Translations under genes and position numbers: made by a program | Origin: Magnetococcales bacterium | GTDB taxonomy: Bacteria > Pseudomonadota > Magnetococcia > Magnetococcales > Magnetaquicoccaceae | Assembly: GCA_015231915.1 (NCBI GenBank) | Contig: JADGAR010000005.1 | Span: 1 to 64,000 of the forward strand | Direction of reading: 5' to 3' | DNA: 64,000 nucleotides | Notes under the pieces: model-generated | Databases searched by the model: none | What the model was told of the DNA's origin: nothing | The model's input: only the letters and a program-made list of their open reading frames with translations | Shown here: positions 1 to 9,547 of the stretch, in pieces | How the letters are laid out: every line of letters starts with the position of its first letter | Numbering within the stretch: position 1 is the stretch's first letter

Positions 1-90
1 TTGATCCTGTTCCGCGCTGAACTCCGGCGTGGCGACCTGAAAGCGCAGATGGTAGTCATCCGACGGATCGGAACCCGGCTCGTTGCTCAT
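1..90 (-). CDS. Unidentified protein, N-terminal 30 residues only
   Basis: An ATG at 90 reads leftwards off the window edge, giving a hydrophilic, acidic start (MSNEPGSDPSDDYHLRFQ). A good Shine-Dalgarno, AAGGATGAG, lies just upstream, and the start is only 33 bp past the secF stop, so it is probably the next gene of the yajC-secD-secF operon. Too little is present to name a family. No signal peptide or membrane segment is visible in the part seen. Confidence 0.6.
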   Translation of the reverse strand, partial: MSNEPGSDPSDDYHLRFQVATPEFSAEQDQ

Positions 91-123
91 ATTCTCATCC
101 TTGTTCCGATGCCCGTGTCGGGC

Positions 124-1074
124 TCAACTCCCGGCCTTGGCCTTGGCCTGCCGGGCCAGTTTCCAATGTTCGAAGACCAGCACCGTCGGGCTGGCCACAT
201 AGATCGACGACCAGGTACCCACCACGACCCCCAGCAGCAGGGCAAGGGCGAAATCGTGGATCACCTCGCCGCCGTAGAAAAGCAATGCCACCAGCACCAG
301 CACCACGGTCAGGGAGGTGATGATGGTGCGCGACAGGGTGCGGTTGACCGCCTCGTTGATGACCGCCTCCAGGGGGTAATTGCGCATGCGTTTGATCTCG
401 TCCCGGATGCGGTCGAAGACCACGATGGTATCGTTGATCGAGTAGCCGATGATGGTCAGGAGCGCCGCCACCACCACCAGACTGAACTCCTTTTGGGTGA
501 ACGAAAAAAAGCCGAGAATGATGAAAACGTCGTGAATCAGCGACAGCACCGCCCCCAGGGCAAAACGGAATTCGAAGCGGATCCCCACGTAGACCAGAAT
601 GGCCAGCCAGGAATAGACGACCGCCCAGATGCCGTTGACGGTCAATTCACGCCCCACCTGGGGTCCGACGTACTCCACCCGGCGCAGTTCCACCTTCTGG
701 TCCTTGCCGGCCAGGGGGGTGATGGCATCCATGATCTTTTGGGACATTTTGGCGGACTCGCCATCCTTGCCCCCCGGCTGTTGCTCCTGGTGGATGCGGA
801 TGAGGATCTCCTGTGGCGAGCCGAACTCCTGGATCACGGCCCCGGCCAGGCCGATCTCGCCAAGGGCGGTGCGGACGGAGGCGATGGGGGCTGGACCCGG
901 AAAGCGGACCTGCAACACCGCCCCACCCGCGAAATCCAGGCCGAAGTTCAGTCCGTGGGTGGACAGGGAGACGATGCTCAAAAAGAAGGTCACCCCGGAG
1001 ATGAGAAAGGCCCACTTCTTGAGGCCGACAAAATCGATGTTGAGGTTCGAGCGGATCAGTTCCATACCATTCAT
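124..1074 (-). CDS. secF: Protein translocase subunit SecF
   Basis: Inner-membrane partner of SecD; the SecDF complex uses the proton gradient to help preproteins leave the SecYEG channel on the periplasmic side. The 316 aa protein (E. coli 323) has one N-terminal membrane segment (about residues 20-40), the SecF signature GLDFAGG at the start of the periplasmic domain, and five C-terminal membrane helices with the conserved NDTIVVFDRIRDE stretch. It is the third gene of the yajC-secD-secF operon, 26 bp after secD. The start is slightly ambiguous: M1 and M4 are both possible and neither has a strong ribosome site. Confidence 0.97.
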   Translation of the reverse strand: MNGMELIRSNLNIDFVGLKKWAFLISGVTFFLSIVSLSTHGLNFGLDFAGGAVLQVRFPGPAPIASVRTALGEIGLAGAVIQEFGSPQEILIRIHQEQQPGGKDGESAKMSQKIMDAITPLAGKDQKVELRRVEYVGPQVGRELTVNGIWAVVYSWLAILVYVGIRFEFRFALGAVLSLIHDVFIILGFFSFTQKEFSLVVVAALLTIIGYSINDTIVVFDRIRDEIKRMRNYPLEAVINEAVNRTLSRTIITSLTVVLVLVALLFYGGEVIHDFALALLLGVVVGTWSSIYVASPTVLVFEHWKLARQAKAKAGS

Positions 1075-1100
1075 CCGAAGGTGGTAGCCAATGAGAGCGA

Positions 1101-2741
1101 TCAGATACTCAATTTCTGCAACCGCCGGTTGCGCAGGAGGTAGTAGAGCATCAGGCGGGTCAGGGTGATCGAGGTGAACAGGGAGGCCACCAGGCCGATG
1201 GCCAAGGTGACGGCGAAGCCGCGCACCGGTCCGGTGCCGAACTGGAACAAAATGAGCGAGGTGGCCAGGGCGGTGACGTGGGAGTCCAGGATGGTGAGAA
1301 ACGCCTTGTCATACCCCTGATCGATGGCGGCGAAGGGGGATTTGCCCAGCCGGAGTTCTTCGCGGATGCGTTCGATGATCAGGACGTTGGCATCCACCGC
1401 GATGCCGATGAGCAGCACCACGCCGGCGATGCCCGGCACGGTGAGGGCGGCCTGGAGTCCGGCCAGCACGGCCATGAGCACGAAAATGTTGAAGACCACC
1501 GCGATGTTGGCCAGCCAACCCATGCCTTTGTAGTAGAGGCCCATGAACAGGATGACCAACAGACCGCCCACCACCGAGGAGAGGATCCCTTCCTGGATGG
1601 CGTCGCTGCCGAGGGTAGGCCCGACGGTGCGTTCCTCGAGGATGGTGACCGGCGCGGGCAGGGCGCCGGCGCGCAGGACGATGGCCAGGTCATGGGCCTC
1701 CTCCATGGAGAAGTTGCCGGTGATCTGGGCGCGTCCCCCCTCGATTTTTTCCCTGAGGACCGGTGCCGAATAGACCTTGTCGTCCAGGACGATGGCCAGG
1801 CGTTCGCCGACGTGTTCGCCGGTGACCTGGGCGAACTTGCGGGCGCCCTGGTGGTTGAAGACGATGGAGACGAGGGGTTCGCCGTTCTGGTCGAAATTGA
1901 CCCGCGCGTCGGTGAGCAGTTCGCCGGTGAGGGAGGCCCGTTTCTTGACGAGCAGGGGGGTGCGGACGACCTTCTGCCCGGCCTCCTCGGCAACGGCGGC
2001 GGCCTTTTTGCCCCGTTTGCCCGGCTGACGACCGCGTCCCGGCGCCCGTTCCTCGTAGAGGATCTGGTCATCCGCCGGGAGGTTGCCTGCCAGGGCGGCG
2101 GGGAGATCGCCCTTTTCGTCCACCATTTTGAACTCCAGGCGGGCGGTGCGACCGATGAGGTTCTTGGCCCGTGACGGGTCGTCCAGGCCGGGGAGTTGCA
2201 GCAGGATGCGCTCTTCGCCCTGTTTTTGCAGCGAGGGTTCCGAGACGCCGAACTGATCGATGCGGGAGCGGATGGTCTGGATGGACTGATCCACCGCGAA
2301 GCGACGCAGGTCGGCCACTTCCTTGCTCTCGAAACGGACGCGGATGGCGTTGTCCGGGGTCTCTTCGACCTTGGCATTGCGGAAATCGCCCTTGAGCAGG
2401 GAGAGCACATCGGCCCTGGCGGCATCTGCGGGGAGTTTCAGTTCCACGGCATCCATGCCCTGACGCTTGATCGACTGGTAGCGGACCTTTCCCTTGCGCA
2501 AGGAGAGACGGATTTCGTCCACGAGGTTTTCCGCAGCCTGTTCCACGGCCTTGTCGGTCTCCACGTGCAACAGCAGGTAGAGGCCGCCCTGGAGGTCGAG
2601 GCCGCGATAGACAGTCTTGGCGGGCAGCCAGGAGGGCCACCAGGAGGGTGCGCCGCCCATCAGGGTGGGCAGACAGTAGAGCACGGAAAAGAATACGATC
2701 ACCCCTGAAACGATGGTCTTCCAGAGAGGAAAATGTCGCAC
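1101..2741 (-). CDS. secD: Protein translocase subunit SecD
   Basis: Inner-membrane subunit of SecDF. The 546 aa (E. coli 615) show an N-terminal membrane helix, the LDLQGGLYLLLHV motif opening the P1 periplasmic domain, and a C-terminal six-helix block from about residue 380 with DANVLIIERIREEL. The start is GTG, preceded by AAGGAG ten bases upstream that lies inside the end of yajC, so the two genes are tightly coupled (8 bp apart). A lysine/alanine-rich insert (around residues 235-255, RQPGKRGKKAAAVAEE) sits in the periplasmic region and looks like a lineage-specific linker. Confidence 0.97.
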   Translation of the reverse strand: MRHFPLWKTIVSGVIVFFSVLYCLPTLMGGAPSWWPSWLPAKTVYRGLDLQGGLYLLLHVETDKAVEQAAENLVDEIRLSLRKGKVRYQSIKRQGMDAVELKLPADAARADVLSLLKGDFRNAKVEETPDNAIRVRFESKEVADLRRFAVDQSIQTIRSRIDQFGVSEPSLQKQGEERILLQLPGLDDPSRAKNLIGRTARLEFKMVDEKGDLPAALAGNLPADDQILYEERAPGRGRQPGKRGKKAAAVAEEAGQKVVRTPLLVKKRASLTGELLTDARVNFDQNGEPLVSIVFNHQGARKFAQVTGEHVGERLAIVLDDKVYSAPVLREKIEGGRAQITGNFSMEEAHDLAIVLRAGALPAPVTILEERTVGPTLGSDAIQEGILSSVVGGLLVILFMGLYYKGMGWLANIAVVFNIFVLMAVLAGLQAALTVPGIAGVVLLIGIAVDANVLIIERIREELRLGKSPFAAIDQGYDKAFLTILDSHVTALATSLILFQFGTGPVRGFAVTLAIGLVASLFTSITLTRLMLYYLLRNRRLQKLSI

Positions 2742-2748
2742 GCTTGGG

Positions 2749-3129
2749 TTACTCCTTCTTCTCGGCGGTATCGTCCGGGGTTCCCACGCCGGCCTTGGCG
2801 ACCATGGTGGCCACCGCCTGGCGGCGCAGTTTGACCCGCAGTGGTTTGAACTGGCGAGGCGCGGTTTCCACCTCGCCGATTTCCAGCATGATGTGGTCCT
2901 CCTCGACCCGGTGGATGCGACCCAGCAGGCCGCCGCGGGTTTCGATCGAGTCGCCGCGCTGGAGGTTATCCACCATTTCCTTGTGCTGTTTGACCTGTTT
3001 TTGCTGGGGACGGATCAACAAGAAATAAAAAATGCCGAACAGCAGGATCATGAACAGGATATTGCCCACGACCGCTTCCGGTCCGGGAGCGGCGGCTTGC
3101 GCGTAGGCAGGTGAGATCAAATCGAACAT
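2749..3129 (-). CDS. yajC: Sec translocon accessory protein YajC
   Basis: Small single-pass membrane protein that associates with SecDF. The 126 aa product has an N-terminal alanine/proline segment, one membrane helix (about residues 21-41) followed at once by the YajC hallmark RPQQKQ, then a conserved RGDSIETRGGLLGRI region. The frame stays open far upstream, but ATG 3129 (MFDLISPAYA) gives the normal YajC N-terminus. First gene of yajC-secD-secF. Confidence 0.95.
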   Translation of the reverse strand: MFDLISPAYAQAAAPGPEAVVGNILFMILLFGIFYFLLIRPQQKQVKQHKEMVDNLQRGDSIETRGGLLGRIHRVEEDHIMLEIGEVETAPRQFKPLRVKLRRQAVATMVAKAGVGTPDDTAEKKE

Positions 3130-3167
3130 CGGTGCATTCTCCGTGACAAAGGGATGAAGCGGCCCGC

Positions 3168-3938
3168 TCAGATGGCCGCGATGAAGGAGTAGTTCTCGGA
3201 CGACATGACGGAGGCGCGGAACAGGGCATGGGAGCAGGTCTTGATCTTGCTGAAATAGCGCTGAAACGCCCTGGGGTCGTCGATCCCGGTGATTTGCACG
3301 CTGTAGCGGCGGCGTGTGGAGAAGCCGCCCTTCTGACGATCCAGGCCGGAAAAGCGCAGGATGCCGGTCACGGTCATGACGGGGTCCTCGCCGGTGGCAG
3401 GAATCAGGCGCAGTTGGACCTCGTCGTTGATTTCCGGGGCGTTTGCTCCGGTTTCGTCGCCCAGGAAGGAGAGGCCTTCCTGATTGATGTCCTGCAATTC
3501 GCCATGCACCTGGCCATTTTTGCCGATCATTTCCACCTGGCAGGTCATGTCCAGGGGGGTGGAGAAGCGGCTCGCCTGACGTTTGGAGTGGACCCGGAAC
3601 ATGCCGGGGTAGTTGAGCATCAGTTCCTCGCCGGTGGGGGGGGCCAGGCAGGCAACGGCGGTCTCCAGGCCATAGCCGCCCATCAGGCAGAAGAGGTTGA
3701 CCCGGGTTCCGGTTGTCAGTTGCCGGAAGTGGGACTCCGGTTCCCAGCGGGCCAGGGCGAGGGATTGGCCCTGTTGGAAGGCGGTGACATGGGAGTGGAA
3801 GGTGGTTTTGTCGCGTCCGGCCCGCAGTTCGATGACGCGTTTTTCCGCACGCATGGTCTCCAGGAGCGAGCGGATTTCCGTGACATCCAGCAGGAGATCG
3901 GTATTTTTCAGGATACCTTGCACATTGGATTGCGACAT
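3168..3938 (-). CDS. YcgR-like PilZ-domain protein (c-di-GMP effector)
   Basis: The 256 aa protein resembles flagellar-brake YcgR proteins: an N-terminal beta-rich region (about 25-110) and a PilZ domain from about residue 113. The c-di-GMP-binding RxxxR motif is present as RQASR (120-124); the second motif is DINQEG (150-155), with Asn where Ser is usual, so binding is likely but not certain. It lies 38 bp upstream of yajC on the same strand and is divergent from an HDOD gene. Role in motility is inferred from the family; no flagellar gene is nearby. Confidence 0.75.
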   Translation of the reverse strand: MSQSNVQGILKNTDLLLDVTEIRSLLETMRAEKRVIELRAGRDKTTFHSHVTAFQQGQSLALARWEPESHFRQLTTGTRVNLFCLMGGYGLETAVACLAPPTGEELMLNYPGMFRVHSKRQASRFSTPLDMTCQVEMIGKNGQVHGELQDINQEGLSFLGDETGANAPEINDEVQLRLIPATGEDPVMTVTGILRFSGLDRQKGGFSTRRRYSVQITGIDDPRAFQRYFSKIKTCSHALFRASVMSSENYSFIAAI

Positions 3939-4118
3939 GGGATGTTACCATTTCCGAAGACAGCGTGACGTGGTGATTCCTTCAATGATACGAAAATTGC
4001 CCGTGCTTGGCAAGGAGACAATTACCCTGGAGTGGTTTCATTCTTGCAAGCGGGACGGGAAACGGACACGAGGCAAGGCTGACAACCCGTTTGGCAACAA
4101 GACCGGATGCGGTGAGGC

Positions 4119-4964
4119 ATGGGGTATTCCGCGAAAAAACTGATCAGGCTGGTCGATGGCATGCCGGCGTTTCCGCCCAGCGTCTACCGGATCCTGCAAC
4201 TCACCTCGGACATCAATTGCGAGCCGAAGGATCTGGTACGGGTCATCGACCACGATCCGGTGCTTACCCTGAAGCTGTTGCAACTGGTCAATTCGCCCTA
4301 TTTCGGGCTGTCGCGGCAGATCGGTTCGATCCGGCAGGCGGTGGTCTTCGTTGGGATCAACACCATCAAAAATCTGGTCCTGACCATCGCCCCGATGGAG
4401 ATGCTGTCGCGGCAGGGCACGGACAACCGGTGGATGGAGAATCTGCTCGCGCATGCCATCGGGGTGGGGGTGATCGCCAAACATCTGGCGCGGCGCTGCG
4501 GGATTTCCGAAGTGGAGGCGACCGATTATTTCGTGGCTGGCCTGTTGCACGATATCGGCAAGATGGCGCTGCATCGATTCAAGCCCGAGGACTACAAGGA
4601 CGCGCTGCGTCTGGCCAAAAAAAAGGGGCTGCCTTTGCTGGAGGCAGAGCGGGAGATCTTCGGCGTGGACCATGCCCAGGTGGGCGCCATGCTGGGGGAC
4701 AAGTGGTGTCTGCCCGTGGAGTTGGTGGTCAGCATGGAGAAACATCACGACTGGAACCCGAATCTTTCCCTGTTGCAGGATTGCGTGTACGCCGCCAACC
4801 TGATGGCCAAGCGGCTCCGGGTGGGAAATTCCGGCAACGACACGCCGGAGCACCTGCCCAGGGAGTTGGAACAACGTTTCGGCGCCAAGATCGAGGAACT
4901 GGTCGGCACCCTGGGGGATCTCTCCGGCGAGATGAATTTCACCCAGATTCTCATTCACCCGTGA
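4119..4964 (+). CDS. HDOD-domain signalling protein
   Basis: The 281 aa protein consists mainly of one HDOD domain (about residues 12-210), a relative of HD phosphohydrolases that usually lacks activity and acts in signalling and gene regulation. The conserved core PPSVYRILQLTSD, the LLQLVNSPYFG segment and GLLHDIGK (141-148) are all present. No partner domain (GGDEF, EAL or receiver) is fused to it. It is followed after 16 bp by a metallo-hydrolase gene, probably cotranscribed, and is divergent from the PilZ gene. Confidence 0.88.
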   Translation: MGYSAKKLIRLVDGMPAFPPSVYRILQLTSDINCEPKDLVRVIDHDPVLTLKLLQLVNSPYFGLSRQIGSIRQAVVFVGINTIKNLVLTIAPMEMLSRQGTDNRWMENLLAHAIGVGVIAKHLARRCGISEVEATDYFVAGLLHDIGKMALHRFKPEDYKDALRLAKKKGLPLLEAEREIFGVDHAQVGAMLGDKWCLPVELVVSMEKHHDWNPNLSLLQDCVYAANLMAKRLRVGNSGNDTPEHLPRELEQRFGAKIEELVGTLGDLSGEMNFTQILIHP

Positions 4965-4980
4965 GGCATGGGGCGGACGG

Positions 4981-5868
4981 ATGAAAGTCAAATTCTGGGG
5001 CGTGCGCGGCTCGATACCGACACCGGGGCCATCGACGGTCAAGTATGGGGGCAACACCACCTGCATCGAGGTGCGCACCGACGACAACGATCTGATCATC
5101 CTGGATGCCGGGACCGGGATCTTTCCCATGGCGATGACGTTGTTTCCGGAACTGCCCATCACCTGTCATCTGTTCATTTCGCACACCCACTGGGATCACA
5201 TTCAGGGATTGCCGTTTTTCATTCCGTCCTTCATTCCCGGCAACACGTTGCGGATTCACGGGGCCTATGACCCCATTGACCGGCGGGACATCCGGGAGAT
5301 TCTCTCCGGGCAGTTGCAGTACTGTTATTTTCCGGTACGGGAAGCGGAGTTGAAGGCCAGGCTGGAATACGTCACCCTCAAGGAGCGGCAGGTCGCCCAG
5401 GCCGGTTCCGCCACGGTGACCAACATTCTGATGAACCATCCGGTGCTTTGTTTCGGCTATCGGATCGAATGCAACGGCAAATCGGTGTTTTTCACCGGGG
5501 ATCACGAGCAGTTGTACAACATCTACGGCCCGGACGATCCGGAATACCACGAGTACGAGCAGTACATGACCCAGAAGAACCAGGCCATCGTGGAGTTCAT
5601 ACGGGGGGTGGATGTGCTGATCGCGGACACCTCGTACACGGTGGAGGATTATCCCGCCAAAAAGGGATGGGGACACAGCACCTACGACGCCAACATCGCC
5701 ATGGCGCGGGCTGCCGGGGTCAGGCAGGTCTTTTTCACCCATCACGAACCGACGCGCGGCGATGCGGCCCTGGAAAAGGTGTTTCAGGACGCCATGGATC
5801 GCCATCCCCGTCAACCGGGGGATCCGGAATTCGCCCTGGCCAGGGAGGGGCTGGTGTTCGAGTTGTAG
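4981..5868 (+). CDS. Metallo-beta-lactamase-fold hydrolase (phosphodiesterase-like)
   Basis: The 295 aa enzyme has the MBL metal site HTHWDH (68-73), later acidic and His ligands in FTGDHE, IADTSYT and FFTHHEP, and the N-terminal KFWGVRGSIPTPGPSTVKYG stretch typical of the PhnP/RNase Z/cyclic-nucleotide phosphodiesterase-like branch. The substrate cannot be read from sequence; a nucleotide phosphodiester is plausible. It sits 16 bp behind the HDOD gene, and such pairing occurs in other signalling loci. No signal peptide, so cytoplasmic. Confidence 0.85.
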   Translation: MKVKFWGVRGSIPTPGPSTVKYGGNTTCIEVRTDDNDLIILDAGTGIFPMAMTLFPELPITCHLFISHTHWDHIQGLPFFIPSFIPGNTLRIHGAYDPIDRRDIREILSGQLQYCYFPVREAELKARLEYVTLKERQVAQAGSATVTNILMNHPVLCFGYRIECNGKSVFFTGDHEQLYNIYGPDDPEYHEYEQYMTQKNQAIVEFIRGVDVLIADTSYTVEDYPAKKGWGHSTYDANIAMARAAGVRQVFFTHHEPTRGDAALEKVFQDAMDRHPRQPGDPEFALAREGLVFEL

Positions 5869-5955
5869 ATTGCCGGTTGCTGTGACCGTGTGCCCAGGGC
5901 ATCAACGCGGTTCGAACCTAACGGTTCTCCCCTGACGCTGGCTGGTCATGGGTCC

Positions 5956-8568
5956 TCAAGAGTTGGTGGCCGGTCCCAATTTCTGCAAGACCTGCCTGGC
6001 CTTTTTCTCCCAGAGCTTCATGCCCGACCACTCGCAGATCTCCAGGGCCTCGTCCAGATCGGCGCGGGCCTCCTCCTCCCGGCCTTGCGCGCACAGGAAC
6101 TCGGCGCGGTGGATGAGGATTTCTGGAGTGTATTTAATATTATTCGCATCACGGATGCCGATCACCGCCGCATCGAAGTGGCTTTTGGCCTCGTCCATGC
6201 GTCTCAACCCGGCCAGGGCGCGGGCCTGGGTCAGGTGGTCCATGGCGATGTCCAGAAGCCATTGATTGCGAATGGCGATTTTTTGCGCCTGCTCCCCCCG
6301 CTTGCGCACTTCCTCGAATGCCTTATCCTCCCTGGCCAGATCGAGCAGCAGGGCGCAATAGTAGTAGCCTGCCAGGCTGTAGAGATCATCGGAATCATGC
6401 TCCTTATGGATCCTCTCTGCCTCCTGGAACGCATTTTTGCTCTGTGCCAATTCACCCAGATGATGCCAGACCTGGGCCATACGGACATGCCCATTGCTTT
6501 GCTGCACCCAATCCCCCGACTTTTCGGCCCAGGCCAGCCCTTTTTCCGCCACGCGCTTTGCCTCCGGCAAGTCCCCGGTGGCAATCAACAGCTCAACAAG
6601 ATTTTGGGCGGCAATGGAGGCATCCTTCCAATATTGCAGCTTTTCAAACATCTCCATGGATGCCCGGCGTGGCGTTACCGCTTCTGCCATGCGGCCCAGG
6701 GACATGAGAAGAAAGGATGCATTTGCCAACAACAAGGCCCGATCCGACTCCGAAATCTGGTCGCTTGCCACCACCCGTTCCCAGGGAGGGTCGAAAAAAC
6801 CCGCCAGGGCGGCCAGGGTTTCACTGAAGAGGCCCAGGTTGTTGACGCTGAAAAATTCCTGCCCCCGAAAAATCCGCTCCCATAGCACATCGTTCATTGC
6901 CTTCTTGTACTCCCCTGCCTGGCAGCCGTGATGCACGGCGCGGAAGAGGGGTTCGAGGCCCGCCTTGGTGGCGGGTTGATGGTCTACGCTGGCGGAAAAA
7001 AAATCGAAGAGCACGCGGTGGGCCTGCCGGAAGATCTCCGGGTGTCTTTGCTTGAGGGCATTGCCAAAATATTCCCGCACCAGGGGGTGGGTGTCCCAGG
7101 GGGCTTGTTCCGATTGCAGCAGACCGGCGGCTTGCAGGCCACTCCACAAACCATTGAGATCACGTTGCAGCAACCCCCGCAACGGTTTTGCCAGATCGGC
7201 TTTGCGGACCAGTTCCGCAAAGAGTTCCTGTGTCATGGGCCGGTCGAACAGTCCCAGGAGTTGCAGGAAGAGACGCTCCGGGGCGTTTTCCAGCCAGATT
7301 TCCGTGTCGTAGTGCCTCAATACCCGTTGGGCGTGCTTATCGACCAACTCCCCCTGGATGCAATCCCGCCGGGTAATGTCTCCCTGATGCCACCTGGCCA
7401 GCAGTTTTCCCAGCAGCACCAGGGCGAAGGCGTGGCCTTGCATCCCGGTTACCGCTGCCTCGAATTCTTTTTTTAATCCTTTGGTGACCCCAAGGGATTT
7501 TAGCAGTTCCACCCCATCCGGCACCGTGAGCGGCTCCAGTTGGGTGGTTTGGTGGTTGGCGGCGACCAACCCCGGCCAGGTCTGCCGCGAGGAGATCAGC
7601 ACCAGACGGTTGTGCTCTGCTCCCCCCAACCGGTTTTTTTGCAGATGAAGCATCAAGCGGGCCAGGCCGACATCCCGAAACTGCCCGTGTTGCACCGTGG
7701 GCGGATGCTGCAACGGCTCCACCCCGTCCAGGACCAACAGGCAGGGTTCCCGGTCGAGCAACACAACCAAACGCTGCGCCTTCTTTTCCTCCGTGTCGGG
7801 CAGATCACCCGTGTGCCCGAAAAAGGGCAACGCCGCCTCGAAAAAGGCGCTGGAGTTGGTCTGGGTGTCATGCTGCCCCTGGCTGTAGAACGACCAGCCA
7901 AACACCCGCCTGACCCCGCCGAACTGTTTTTTCCCCAGTGCCTCCAGCCAGGCCACGCTCAGGGCCGATTTTCCCACCCCGCCCTGCGCGATGATCCCCA
8001 CCACGGCCACATTGGGGTCGGCAAACCATCTGTCCAATTGCTTCAGTTCCTTCTTGCGTCCCACCAGCTTGGCTGCGGGGGTGGGCAGATGCGCAAGATC
8101 GGGGACAACTGGTGTGGACTGCGAGATGGAAGCGGTCCAGCCATACAGTTTATCGACAACCGTCTTCCAGGCCACATTCACCTTGTCACCCCGCAGCGCG
8201 CCAATCGGCTTGCCTTCATGCAGCAAAGCCTGAATCGGCTGCAATGGGTGCGTTTCCCATGAGCAGGTATACACCATGACCGGCAAAATCAGAATCTCCC
8301 GGTTGTGGCAACGCTTCAGCAGGCGGGGAACCTCCTCCTCGTTGATGAACCTGGAGGCAAGAAAGGCAGGGCTGAGCAAAAAAATCGCGACATGACATTT
8401 TTCCAGTGCATCCAGGATGGCCGGGTTCCACGCCATGCCCACCTCGATCACGCCATCATGCCAGGCCTGGACCACCCCCGCCCGCTCCAACTGGGCAAGA
8501 TGGGTCAAAAGCCGTTTCTTGTGCTCCATGTCCTCGTGGGCATAACAGATAAAGACTTTCAATGCCAT
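5956..8568 (-). CDS. TIR - P-loop (STAND) ATPase - TPR protein
   Basis: An 870 aa three-part protein. Residues 1-145 form a TIR-type domain (VFICYAHEDMEHKKRL; W36-HDG; FLLSPAFLASRFINEEEV). Next is a P-loop NTPase with Walker A QGGVGKS (195-201) and Walker B LLVLDGVE (277-284), as in NB-ARC/STAND switches. The C-terminal ~350 residues are TPR-like helical repeats (for example DLYSLAGYYYCALLLDLARED). Known proteins of this plan sense invaders or stress through the repeats, oligomerise on ATP and use TIR as effector, often an NADase. ATG 8568 (MALKVF) is chosen over an earlier in-frame ATG because GGGGGTGG precedes it. Single gene; no linked effector or modifying enzyme. Confidence 0.85.
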   Translation of the reverse strand: MALKVFICYAHEDMEHKKRLLTHLAQLERAGVVQAWHDGVIEVGMAWNPAILDALEKCHVAIFLLSPAFLASRFINEEEVPRLLKRCHNREILILPVMVYTCSWETHPLQPIQALLHEGKPIGALRGDKVNVAWKTVVDKLYGWTASISQSTPVVPDLAHLPTPAAKLVGRKKELKQLDRWFADPNVAVVGIIAQGGVGKSALSVAWLEALGKKQFGGVRRVFGWSFYSQGQHDTQTNSSAFFEAALPFFGHTGDLPDTEEKKAQRLVVLLDREPCLLVLDGVEPLQHPPTVQHGQFRDVGLARLMLHLQKNRLGGAEHNRLVLISSRQTWPGLVAANHQTTQLEPLTVPDGVELLKSLGVTKGLKKEFEAAVTGMQGHAFALVLLGKLLARWHQGDITRRDCIQGELVDKHAQRVLRHYDTEIWLENAPERLFLQLLGLFDRPMTQELFAELVRKADLAKPLRGLLQRDLNGLWSGLQAAGLLQSEQAPWDTHPLVREYFGNALKQRHPEIFRQAHRVLFDFFSASVDHQPATKAGLEPLFRAVHHGCQAGEYKKAMNDVLWERIFRGQEFFSVNNLGLFSETLAALAGFFDPPWERVVASDQISESDRALLLANASFLLMSLGRMAEAVTPRRASMEMFEKLQYWKDASIAAQNLVELLIATGDLPEAKRVAEKGLAWAEKSGDWVQQSNGHVRMAQVWHHLGELAQSKNAFQEAERIHKEHDSDDLYSLAGYYYCALLLDLAREDKAFEEVRKRGEQAQKIAIRNQWLLDIAMDHLTQARALAGLRRMDEAKSHFDAAVIGIRDANNIKYTPEILIHRAEFLCAQGREEEARADLDEALEICEWSGMKLWEKKARQVLQKLGPATNS

Positions 8569-8633
8569 TTTTCCACCCCCTGCAGCATGCAACCGGTTCT
8601 GCGCACTCTACAAGCAAAGTGGATGCGTTGGCA

Positions 8634-8676
8634 ACGCAAAAACGCATCGGGATGGAGGCATCCAGCCCCCATCCCG
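8634..8676 (-). terminator. Rho-independent terminator after the TorF-like gene
   Basis: On the minus strand, just past the torF-like stop, CGGGATGG and CCATCCCG form an 8 bp stem (8669-8676 with 8648-8655) around a GC-rich loop that can extend the pairing. TTTTT follows five bases later. It would end the glnK-amtB-torF transcript before the TIR gene. Confidence 0.55.
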
Positions 8677-8691
8677 CACTGGTGAGAAAAA

Positions 8692-9528
8692 TCAAAACGT
8701 CTTGACCAGGGAAAAGACCACGTTGCCGCCACCGAGGTCGCGGGTGTCGGAAGGATCCTTGGCCGAGGCGACCCGGTTGTAGACCGCGCGATTGTCGGCA
8801 TAGGTCCAGGCCGCGCCCAGGGTCCAGCCACCGTCGAAGGTCTTGGTCAGGCCGACCTTGTAGTCGGTGTAGTCCGGATTGGTGCCTCCGCCGACGGTGG
8901 CTGCTGCCAGCTTGTTGGTGTAATTCGTCCGGCCCACGTGCAGGGGCAGGGTCACGTCCTTGGTGAAAATGGCTGCGGGCAGCGGGACGTTGGCGGTCAG
9001 ATCCAGATAGGTGCTCCCCGACGAGCCTTTGGTGTAGCCGGTCTTGGCGTTGGCCCCGAAGTAGTCGGTCAAGGCGACGGCAGCCTTGAAACTGATCCAT
9101 TTATAACCAAAACCGGCGTTCAACTCGACATTTTCATAGCCCTGGGAGCGGTTGGTGCCCGCCGGCTTGACCTGGTCGTAATCGGCCCCGGGATAGAGAT
9201 AACCGATCGCCCCCAGGGTCCAGCTCCAGTCGTCGTTGAACTTGCCATTGTAGCCGCCATACAGATCCAACTCCATGACCCCGTCGGCGAATTGCTTGCC
9301 GCTGATGCCGGAACCCCACACGCCGAGATACCAGCCGGCGGCATGGGCATAATCGGCGCCCGCCTGCACGGTGGGGCGATCCCAGGTCTGGGTCAAGCCG
9401 CGAAACACATAGTTGCTGACCACGCCCACATTGGCGGTGAAGGTGTGGGGGGAGGCGTCGGCGGCCAACGCCTCGCCGCCGACCGCCCAGGCCAGAACTC
9501 CCCATAGTGCCTTGCACGAAACTTTCAT
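8692..9528 (-). CDS. TorF-family (Gcw_chp) outer-membrane porin-like protein
   Basis: The 278 aa protein begins with a signal peptide (about 1-23, cleavage after ALA) and continues as a beta-rich protein with YVFRGLTQT near the mature N-terminus, the hallmark of the TIGR02001/TorF family. It ends in Phe, as expected for an outer-membrane barrel (VKTF). It lies 19 bp after amtB, a pairing seen in many proteobacteria, so it may help nitrogen compounds cross the outer membrane. ATG 9528 is chosen because it gives the signal peptide; the frame is open further upstream. Confidence 0.85.
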   Translation of the reverse strand: MKVSCKALWGVLAWAVGGEALAADASPHTFTANVGVVSNYVFRGLTQTWDRPTVQAGADYAHAAGWYLGVWGSGISGKQFADGVMELDLYGGYNGKFNDDWSWTLGAIGYLYPGADYDQVKPAGTNRSQGYENVELNAGFGYKWISFKAAVALTDYFGANAKTGYTKGSSGSTYLDLTANVPLPAAIFTKDVTLPLHVGRTNYTNKLAAATVGGGTNPDYTDYKVGLTKTFDGGWTLGAAWTYADNRAVYNRVASAKDPSDTRDLGGGNVVFSLVKTF

Positions 9529-9547
9529 TTTCTTTCCTTTTCTTTTT

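Noticed and set aside
1..1143. 380-codon open frame on the plus strand over secF
   Set aside because: Antisense to secF and low-complexity in composition; no ribosome site.
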